Source: an uncultured Faecalibacterium sp. (GTDB lineage: Bacteria > Bacillota > Clostridia > Oscillospirales > Ruminococcaceae). Taken from it: a stretch of 42,582 bases of DNA. Shown here in pieces: positions 15,814-21,732 of this stretch (positions are counted from its first letter, which is position 1; each line of letters begins with the position of its first letter). The stretch is from NCBI GenBank assembly GCA_944385995.1, contig CALWZL010000013.1, positions 1 through 42,582 on the forward strand. The letters are read 5' to 3'. The position numbers and the translations under genes were made by a program. The notes beneath the pieces are model-generated. The model worked only from the letters and a program-made list of their open reading frames with translations. It searched no databases and was not told where the DNA came from.

Positions 15814-17211
15814 ATGCAGATTTTTAATACCCTCACCCGGCAAAAGGAAGAATTCATCCCCCAGGAACCGGGGGTCTACCGCATCTATGTCTGCGGCCCG
15901 ACGGTGTACAATTACATTCATATCGGCAATGCCCGGCCCCTGATTGTCTTTGACACCCTGCGCCGCTACCTGGAGTACCGGGGCAACAAGGTGCTGTATG
16001 TGTCCAATATCACCGACATCGATGACAAACTGATTACCCGTGCCCAGGAGGAGGGCACCACCATGCAGGCGGTGGCCCAGCGGTTCGAGGCCGAGTACAA
16101 GAAGGACGCCGCCGGCCTCAACTGCCTGCCCCCCACCGTCCAGCCCCGGGCCACCGAGCACATCCAGCAGATTCTGGACATCGTGGCCGACCTGGTGGCC
16201 AGCGGCCACGCCTATGTGGCCCGGAACGGGGACGTGTATTTCCGGGTCCGCAGCGATGCCGAATACGGCAAACTGAGCCACCTGAATCTGGACGACCTGG
16301 AGAGCGGCAACCGCGCCCTCCGCAGCCAGATGGACGACGACCTGAAGGAGGACCCCGCCGACTTCGCGGTCTGGAAGGCCGCCAAGCCCGGCGAGCCCGC
16401 CTGGGAGAGCCCCTACGGCATGGGCCGTCCCGGCTGGCACATTGAATGCAGCGCCATGAGCCGGACCCACCTGGGCAAGACCATCGACCTCCACTGCGGC
16501 GGTCAGGACCTGATTTTCCCCCACCACGAGAACGAGATTGCACAGAGCGAGTGCGCCAACGGCTGCACCTTTGCCCGGTACTGGATGCACAACGGCTTCA
16601 TCAATGTGGACAACCAGAAGATGTCCAAGAGCCTCCACAACTTCTTCACGGTGCGGGACGTGGCCAACGTCTACGGCTATGAGCCCATCCGGTATTTCAT
16701 GCTGACCGCCGGCTACCGGATGCCCCTGAACTACACCGTGGACCTGATCGAGAGCTGCAAGAACAGCCTGGAGCGGCTGTACACCTGCCGGGAGAATCTG
16801 GACTTTGTCCTGGGCCAGGGCAGCTTCGGCACCGATGAGACCTTGAAGGAGAAGGCCGCCGCCGCCCGCCAGAAGTTCTGCACCGCCATGGATGACGATC
16901 TGAATACCCCCGACGCCCTGGCCGCCCTGTTCGACCTGGTGAAGGAGATCAACACCCTGTCGGCTTCCTCCACCAGGGAGGCCCTGGAGACCGCCGCCGG
17001 CGTCTTTGACGAGCTGGCCGGGGTGCTGGGCCTGCTGTACAACCGGAAGAAGGACGAGGTCCCCGCCGACGTGATGGAACTGGTGGAGAAGCGTGCCGCC
17101 GCCAAGAAGGCCAAAGACTGGGCCACCGCCGACGCGCTGCGGGCCGAGATCACCGCCAAGGGCTGGGCCGTCAAGGACACCGCCCAGGGTCCCCAGCTGA
17201 GCCGGATCTGA
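15814..17211 (+). CDS. cysS: Cysteinyl-tRNA synthetase
   Basis: Class I aminoacyl-tRNA synthetase that charges tRNA-Cys in the cytoplasm. The 465-residue product carries the zinc ligand Cys27 in YVCGPTVYN, the HIGH-type motif HIGN (36-39), the GWHIECSAM zinc/substrate segment, GGQDLIFPHHENE and the KMSKS loop (269-273), then the DALR anticodon-binding domain ending in the family's short C-terminus. The ATG at 15814 follows AAAAGGAGAGAG. It is transcribed alone from the promoter 15742-15770 and diverges from asnA. No T-box leader fits in the short upstream region. Confidence 0.97.
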   Translation: MQIFNTLTRQKEEFIPQEPGVYRIYVCGPTVYNYIHIGNARPLIVFDTLRRYLEYRGNKVLYVSNITDIDDKLITRAQEEGTTMQAVAQRFEAEYKKDAAGLNCLPPTVQPRATEHIQQILDIVADLVASGHAYVARNGDVYFRVRSDAEYGKLSHLNLDDLESGNRALRSQMDDDLKEDPADFAVWKAAKPGEPAWESPYGMGRPGWHIECSAMSRTHLGKTIDLHCGGQDLIFPHHENEIAQSECANGCTFARYWMHNGFINVDNQKMSKSLHNFFTVRDVANVYGYEPIRYFMLTAGYRMPLNYTVDLIESCKNSLERLYTCRENLDFVLGQGSFGTDETLKEKAAAARQKFCTAMDDDLNTPDALAALFDLVKEINTLSASSTREALETAAGVFDELAGVLGLLYNRKKDEVPADVMELVEKRAAAKKAKDWATADALRAEITAKGWAVKDTAQGPQLSRI

Positions 17212-17243
17212 GCTGGAAAAGGAAGGACGGTATAATCCCGTCA

Positions 17244-17272
17244 TTGACCGAATCTGCGCTTTGCTGTAGAAT
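17244..17272 (+). promoter_or_regulatory. Promoter of the secreted protein gene
   Basis: TTGACC (17244-17249) and TAGAAT (17267-17272) with 17 bases between. Just upstream, TATAAT at 17231-17236 is framed by the inverted pair GACGG/CCGTC (17226-17242). Downstream, GGGGCATGCCCC at 17279-17290 is a perfect 12-base palindrome at the expected start of the transcript. The latter two look like operator or leader elements. Confidence 0.6.
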
Positions 17273-17321
17273 AAGAGCGGGGCATGCCCCTACATCACCT
17301 GCTTTTGTAAGGAGGGACATT

Positions 17322-18263
17322 ATGCTGAGAAAACGGATCGCCGCACTGGCGCTTGCAGCCGTTATGGCCTGCACAGCGGTTGTGCCGGCAGTTGCAGCGG
17401 GCACCTCTGCGCCTGCTGCCCAGGCTCTGGCGGAGGACAACGCACTGGTTGCCATCCGCATCGAGGCCACCGACAATGCCGTCTATGGCTCGCCGGTCAA
17501 TGTGACCATCCGCGCCACCCCCGAGGACACCCAGTATATTGCTGTGGTGCTGGGCGTCAGCGGCGAAGCCAAGGGCTTTGTCACCCTGCTCCTGCCCGAA
17601 AAAGTTCGGATCCTGCTGGAGCTGATTCCGCTGCCCAATTCGATGGCGGCAGACCCCGCCAACACCACCAACTTCAACCTCTACCGCTACCTGAAACAGC
17701 TGATCGACGGCAACGATGTCAGCGTTTTGATCCGGGTGGCGGAGGAGCTGACCGCCCTGATGGCCGTGCTGCAATACTATGTGCCGGCCCTGCAAAATGT
17801 GGTCACCGGCATGAACAGCGCCCTGGAGCTGATCCGGCGCTACCTGCCCGAAGGCCTGGTCACCCATATCTATATGGATGAGCAGCCGGTGGATTCCGGC
17901 AGCTATGTGGCCGGCGCGGTCACCCTGAACAAGGGGGATGTCAACACCGGCGGCCTGGCCATCTTCAAGGTGGCCCGGAAGAGCGAGGGCGTCCGGCAGT
18001 ACTGGAGCCAGCAGACCCCCGCTGCCATGACGGTGGAAGAAGCGCAGAACTTCGACTTCTCGGCCGTGGTGGAAGTGGACGGCGCCATCCTCCAGAACCC
18101 CAGGGTCAGCTACACCTACAAGAAGAAGGGTGGTTTCCTGGGCCTGGGCGGCCAGACCACCAGTGAGCCGCCCACCGAGCCGGGCGAATACACCCAGACT
18201 GCGGTGGTGGAGGGCAACTACACCACCCAGAACATCAGCCGGAGCTTTACCATCACCGGCTGA
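17322..18263 (+). CDS. Secreted protein of unknown function
   Basis: I do not recognise a family. The 313-residue product starts with a clear signal peptide (basic MLRKR, hydrophobic core to about residue 24, then Ala-rich AVAAG as a likely cleavage site). The mature part begins with a beta-rich region (EIAT-like strands, VNVTIRATPEDTQYIAVVLGVSG), continues with a helical middle (about 85-185: LLELIPL, YRYLKQLIDG, AEELTALMAVLQYYV, MNSALELIRRYL) and ends in a beta-rich C-terminus with PGEYTQTAVVEGNY that resembles an immunoglobulin-like strand. No LPXTG sorting signal or cell-wall repeat is seen, so it is likely free or weakly wall-bound. The ATG follows AAGGAGGGAC. It has its own promoter and terminator. 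Confidence 0.8.
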   Translation: MLRKRIAALALAAVMACTAVVPAVAAGTSAPAAQALAEDNALVAIRIEATDNAVYGSPVNVTIRATPEDTQYIAVVLGVSGEAKGFVTLLLPEKVRILLELIPLPNSMAADPANTTNFNLYRYLKQLIDGNDVSVLIRVAEELTALMAVLQYYVPALQNVVTGMNSALELIRRYLPEGLVTHIYMDEQPVDSGSYVAGAVTLNKGDVNTGGLAIFKVARKSEGVRQYWSQQTPAAMTVEEAQNFDFSAVVEVDGAILQNPRVSYTYKKKGGFLGLGGQTTSEPPTEPGEYTQTAVVEGNYTTQNISRSFTITG

Positions 18264-18279
18264 CGGCCCACCCCGAAAC

Positions 18280-18321
18280 AAAAGCCCCGCTGCACCGGAA
18301 AACCGGTCAGCGGGGCTTTTT
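18280..18321 (+). terminator. Terminator of the secreted protein gene
   Basis: AAAAGCCCCGCTG (18280-18292) with CAGCGGGGCTTTT (18308-18320), plus an inner ACCGG/CCGGT pair, forms a long stem followed by T. Confidence 0.9.
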
Positions 18322-18342
18322 CTGTGGAGCAGGAGCAGCAAA

Positions 18343-18380
18343 GAAGCCCCGCCGCACCGGGGATACCGGCGCGGCGGGGC
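18343..18380 (-). terminator. Terminator of fba
   Basis: GCCCCGCCGC (18346-18355) pairs with GCGGCGGGGC (18371-18380). On the minus strand it is followed by TTCTTTGCT. Its 5' arm and inner part (GCCCCGCYGCACCGG) are nearly the same as in the adjacent terminator at 18280-18321. Confidence 0.78.
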
Positions 18381-18409
18381 ATTTGACTGCTTTTCAGTTC
18401 AGGAGGGAA

Positions 18410-19273
18410 TCAGCCCTTGCCGGCGCAGCCGAACAGCTCGATCTTCTCCTTGCACTTGTCGATGATGGCCTGTGCGCCGGGAGCCAGCAGCTTGCGGGGG
18501 TCGAAGCCCTTGCCCTGCTGATCCTTGCCAGCCTCGATGTACTTGCGGGTGGCCTCAGCAAAGACCAGCTGGCACTCGGTGTTGATGTTGATCTTGCAGA
18601 CGCCCAGGCTGATGGCCTTTGCGATCATCTCGTCGGGGATGCCGGTGCCGCCGTGCAGGACCAGAGGAATGTTGTTGGTGGCCTTGTGGATGCGGTCCAG
18701 AGCCTCGAAGTCCAGGCCCTTCCAGTTGGCCGGGTAGACACCGTGGATGTTGCCGATGCCGGCTGCCAGGAAGTCGATGCCCAGCTCGGTGATGCGGGCG
18801 CACTCAGCGGGATCAGCGATCTCGCCGGAGCCCACGACGCCGTCCTCGACGCCGCCGATGGAGCCGACCTCAGCCTCGATGGACATGCCGTTGGCATGAG
18901 CCAGGGCCACCAGCTCCTTGGTCTTTTCGACGTTCTCCTCGATGGGGTAGTGGCTGCCGTCGAACATGATGGACGAGAAGCCAGCCTCTACGCAGGCCTT
19001 GCAGCCCTCGTAGGTGCCGTGATCCAGGTGCAGAGCCACGGGCACGGTGATGCCCATGGAATCCACCATGGCCTTGACCATGGCAGCGACGGTCTTGAAG
19101 CCGGTCATATACTTGCCGGCGCCCTCAGACACACCCAGGATGACGGGGCTCTTGGTCTCCTCGCAGGCAGTCAGAACAGCCTTGGTCCACTCCAGGTTGT
19201 TGATGTTAAACTGGGGCACGCCATAGTGGCCGTCCCGTGCTTTCAGAAGCATTTCAGTTGCATTTACCAGCAT
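18410..19273 (-). CDS. fba: Class II fructose-1,6-bisphosphate aldolase
   Basis: Zinc-dependent cleavage of fructose 1,6-bisphosphate to dihydroxyacetone phosphate and glyceraldehyde 3-phosphate in glycolysis. The 287-residue product has the AFNINN-like start (here PQFNINNLEW), the metal site HLDHGTYEGC, the catalytic/metal Glu segment EAEVGSIGG, the IGNIHGVYP zinc His, and the phosphate-binding VLHGGTGIP and ININTE motifs. The size fits the short class IIA/IIB group. Its own promoter (19359-19387) and terminator frame it; codon use is strongly biased, as expected for a highly expressed gene. Confidence 0.96.
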   Translation of the reverse strand: MLVNATEMLLKARDGHYGVPQFNINNLEWTKAVLTACEETKSPVILGVSEGAGKYMTGFKTVAAMVKAMVDSMGITVPVALHLDHGTYEGCKACVEAGFSSIMFDGSHYPIEENVEKTKELVALAHANGMSIEAEVGSIGGVEDGVVGSGEIADPAECARITELGIDFLAAGIGNIHGVYPANWKGLDFEALDRIHKATNNIPLVLHGGTGIPDEMIAKAISLGVCKININTECQLVFAEATRKYIEAGKDQQGKGFDPRKLLAPGAQAIIDKCKEKIELFGCAGKG

Positions 19274-19326
19274 TGTTTCTTACCTCCAAGCATCTATTTT
19301 CCTATGGAAAAACATGGAATCAGCTT

Positions 19327-19345
19327 GTCCGCCGTTCTGGCGGAC
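19327..19345 (-). promoter_or_regulatory. Hairpin in the fba leader
   Basis: GTCCGCC (19327-19333) and GGCGGAC (19339-19345) form a perfect 7-bp stem with a five-base loop. It begins about seven bases after the predicted fba start site and may stabilise the 5' end of this mRNA. Confidence 0.55.
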
Positions 19346-19358
19346 CCCTGCTTTCACA

Positions 19359-19387
19359 AGTATAACCGAAATAGAAAGTAAAATCAA
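19359..19387 (-). promoter_or_regulatory. fba promoter
   Basis: On the minus strand TTGATT (19382-19387) and TATACT (19359-19364) are 17 bases apart. The -35 element overlaps the last codons of the upstream glycosylase gene. Confidence 0.72.
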
Positions 19388-20247
19388 TCGCAAGCCGGGT
19401 TTTTATGTGGTTTTTTTGTCAAACCCGTGCTGCGGGCCCAGGCAAAGATGTATTGCTGGGCGATGCCGGCGTGTCCGCCGGTCTTTCGATTCAGGTAGGC
19501 GGCGGGGTCTTTGACCCGGCCGGTGAACAGGGTCTGATCGGCCCGGCGGACCCAGACATCGATGGGATAGGCCTCCCAGCGGCCCAGCCCGTACAGCAGG
19601 GTGCAGTCGGCGACTTTGGGCCCCACCCCTTTGATTTCCATCAGCCGGGCCCTGGCCTCGGCCAGGGGCAGGGCCTGGAGCTGCGGCTGGGTGAGGGCGC
19701 CGGATGCCACCCGGCGGGCGGCGTCCAGAATGTAGCTGCTCCGCCATCCCGCCCGCAGAAAGGCGAGATCCGCCTCGGTGAGCGGGGCCAGACGCCGGGC
19801 GGAGGGGAAGGCGTAGAAGTTCCCGCCGTCGTCCAGCGGCTGGCCCAATCCCCGGCACAGCCGGTCCACAATCCCCCTGATCCGGGGGATGTTGTTGTTC
19901 TGGCTGATGAGGAAGGTGATGAGGGCTTCAAAGAAGGGCTGCCGCAGCACCCGGATGCCGGGGGCGCAGTCGATGCAGTTGGCCAGACCCGGATGGGCGG
20001 CCCGCATCCGGTCCAGCAGGGCGGGATAATCCAGGTCCAGGGCGAAATAGCCGGACCAGAAAGCCGGGTCGGGGTCGGGCCCGGCCAGGCCGGTGAGTTC
20101 CAGGCCGTCCCCGGGGACTTCCTGGACCCGGACCGCCTGTCCCTCCACAATGCCGGTCCAGCTGCCGTCGGGCTGGGACTGCCAGCGGAAACACTGGCCG
20201 CAGTCCAGGGTCTGGGCCAGCGACAGGCCCTTTGCCTTGAGATACAA
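19384..20247 (-). CDS. 8-oxoguanine DNA glycosylase of the OGG1 family
   Basis: Base-excision repair glycosylase/lyase for oxidised guanine. With the TTG start at 20247 the product is 287 residues. The N-terminal TBP-like domain contains LAQTLDCGQCFRW, as in OGG1, and the C-terminal half has the helix-hairpin-helix MEIKGVGPKVADC with the catalytic Lys211, followed by the conserved PIDVWVRR with Asp230. The TTG is chosen because a near-perfect AAGGAGG lies eight bases upstream; an upstream TTG at 20331 in the same frame would lie at the transcription start of the promoter 20333-20341. It probably protects DNA from oxidative damage alongside rubrerythrin in this anaerobe. Confidence 0.88.
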   Translation of the reverse strand: MYLKAKGLSLAQTLDCGQCFRWQSQPDGSWTGIVEGQAVRVQEVPGDGLELTGLAGPDPDPAFWSGYFALDLDYPALLDRMRAAHPGLANCIDCAPGIRVLRQPFFEALITFLISQNNNIPRIRGIVDRLCRGLGQPLDDGGNFYAFPSARRLAPLTEADLAFLRAGWRSSYILDAARRVASGALTQPQLQALPLAEARARLMEIKGVGPKVADCTLLYGLGRWEAYPIDVWVRRADQTLFTGRVKDPAAYLNRKTGGHAGIAQQYIFAWARSTGLTKKPHKNPACD

Positions 20248-20332
20248 ATGGATGACCTCCTTGGGGCAAAAGCCGCCCCTGTGGAAAGGGGAAAGAGGGC
20301 TCTGCCGCAGAATTTTACACAGTCTTTTCAAC

Positions 20333-20341
20333 AGTATATCA
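20333..20341 (-). promoter_or_regulatory. Extended -10 promoter of the glycosylase gene
   Basis: On the minus strand TGATATACT is a TGn-extended -10 box. The predicted start near 20326 leaves an 80-base leader to the TTG start at 20247. No matching -35 is seen. Confidence 0.5.
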
Positions 20342-20408
20342 CATCCGTCAAAGGGATGTCGGCATTTTCTGCAAACCAGGCCAGAATTCGGGCTCGAAAA
20401 TAGTCAGC

Positions 20409-20704
20409 TTTCCAACTTGAAAAATACAAATTGTAGCCGGAGTCCAAACGCAGGAATTTGTGCAATGGTTGAAAAGTCAGTGGAAAGCGTTGAATTCCAC
20501 ACCGGAAAGAGGCTTTGAAGCTGAAGTTTTACACTTTTTCCACCGGGTTTTCAACTTGTGGAAAAAACAGGACCCGTTTACAACTCGTATATGGGCCCAA
20601 ATGTTGAAAACTTTTCCAGTCCCGGCGGGGCCGGGTATGGGGCCGAAAGGGCCGGTCCATACTCTTCCAGAGGGGTCAAAAGCCGCCGCAAAACCGGTGG
20701 AAAG
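20409..20704. repeat. Gene-free cluster of DnaA-box-like TTTTC(C/A)AC motifs
   Basis: The interval 20342-20795 has no plausible gene. It holds about nine copies of TTTTCMAC or one-mismatch forms in both orientations: 20409-20416 (TTTCCAAC), 20468-20475 (GTTGAAAA), 20480-20487 (GTGGAAAG), 20494-20501 (ATTCCACA), 20536-20543 (TTTTCCAC), 20548-20555 (TTTTCAAC), 20558-20565 (GTGGAAAA), 20603-20610 (GTTGAAAA), 20612-20619 (TTTTCCAG) and 20697-20704 (GTGGAAAG). The best spot, 20536-20565, is a TTTTCCAC/GTGGAAAA inverted pair around TTTTCAAC. The core reads TTTTCCACAA, close to the DnaA box TTATCCACA. The base composition is more AT-rich than the flanking genes. Confidence 0.6.
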
Positions 20705-20795
20705 AGCAGGAAAAAAGCTGATTTTCGTCGATTTTTGGAGCGCGGTTTGGGATTGTTAACTTTTCCGATATACCCTAGCAATACCGCGCGGCTTA

Positions 20796-20804
20796 TGTTA
20801 TAAT
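20796..20804 (+). promoter_or_regulatory. Extended -10 promoter of rlmB
   Basis: TGTTATAAT is a perfect TGn-extended -10 box (TATAAT at 20799-20804). TAGCAA at 20776-20781, 17 bases upstream, is one base from the TTGCAA seen at other promoters here. Confidence 0.75.
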
Positions 20805-20867
20805 TTACCGTAGACTATCATTGTGCCGCCGCTTTTGACAGGTGCGGCAGATACAGGAGGACATACC

Positions 20868-21695
20868 ATGCAAGAGAATAAACCGCGCAGCCTCCGCCCG
20901 GGAAGCAGGGCTGACAAGACCGAACAGGGTCAGGAGATGCAGCCCAACGAACGCCTGGTCTATGGAAAAAATCCGGTGGCCGAGCTGCTCAAGAGCGGTT
21001 CCGGCGTGGATACCGTCATGCTGGCCGAGGGGATGGCCCCGGCCGTTGCATCGTATTATACCGCCCTGGCCAAGGAAGCCGGGGCCGCCGTCAAACGGGT
21101 ACATCCCAACAAGCTTCGCCTTCTGACCGGCACCGAGAGCCACCAGGGCGTGGCGGCCTTTGCCAGCGAGATTGCCTATGTGGAAGTGGATGACATGCTG
21201 GCCGCCGCCCGCGAGAAGGGGGAGCCCCCCTTTCTGGTCATCAGCGATGGAATTGAGGACCCCCACAACCTGGGCGCCGTGATGCGTTCGGCCCTGCTGT
21301 GCGGGGCCCATGGCATCATCATTCCCAAGCGGGGAGGCGCCTCGGTGACCCCCACCGTCATCAAGGCCAGCGCCGGCGCCGCCGAGCGGCTGCCGGTGGC
21401 CCGGGTGGTCAACATCAGCGAGACCATCCGCCGGCTGAAGGAGGAGGGCATTTTTGTCTATTGCGCCGACATGGACGGGGTGTCCCTGCGGAGCAACAAC
21501 CTGACCGGGCCCATTGCCCTGGTGCTGGGCAGCGAGGGCGGCGGCGTGTCGCAGCTGGTGAAAAAGCGGTGCGACGGGGTGCTGCGGCTGGAGATGGCAG
21601 CATCGGGCACCGGCGTGGACAGTTATAACGTCTCGGTGGCAGCCGGGATCATTCTCTACGAGATCCAGGCACAGCGCGCCGGAACGATGAAATGA
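20868..21695 (+). CDS. rlmB: 23S rRNA (guanosine-2'-O-)methyltransferase RlmB / TrmH family
   Basis: SPOUT-class SAM-dependent 2'-O-methyltransferase acting on a guanosine of 23S rRNA. The 275-residue product has an N-terminal substrate-binding domain (about 33-110: LVYGKNPVAELL, SHQGVAAFAS) and the knotted catalytic domain with the three family motifs: DGIEDPHNLGAVMRSA (motif 1, catalytic Arg), PIALVLGSEGGGVS (motif 2) and LRLEMAASGTGVDSYNVSVAAGI (motif 3). The ATG follows CAGGAGGAC. It has its own promoter and is followed after 37 bases by the pseudo-ATPase gene, probably in the same transcript. It could be another TrmH-family enzyme with a different target position. Confidence 0.92.
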   Translation: MQENKPRSLRPGSRADKTEQGQEMQPNERLVYGKNPVAELLKSGSGVDTVMLAEGMAPAVASYYTALAKEAGAAVKRVHPNKLRLLTGTESHQGVAAFASEIAYVEVDDMLAAAREKGEPPFLVISDGIEDPHNLGAVMRSALLCGAHGIIIPKRGGASVTPTVIKASAGAAERLPVARVVNISETIRRLKEEGIFVYCADMDGVSLRSNNLTGPIALVLGSEGGGVSQLVKKRCDGVLRLEMAASGTGVDSYNVSVAAGIILYEIQAQRAGTMK

Positions 21696-21732
21696 CCGGG
21701 GCGCAGAGAGCCTCGGGATGGGAGGGACAAGG

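Noticed and set aside
20342-20795. Calling the DnaA-box-like cluster the chromosomal origin
   Set aside because: dnaA, dnaN and rpmH are absent, and the 5S, ftsW, murA and ftsZ genes on the left point toward the cluster. It is reported only as a motif cluster.
20534-20803. Small plus-strand open frames of about 80-100 codons in the motif cluster
   Set aside because: No ribosome binding site, no recognisable protein pattern, and they overlap the repeated motifs and the rlmB promoter.
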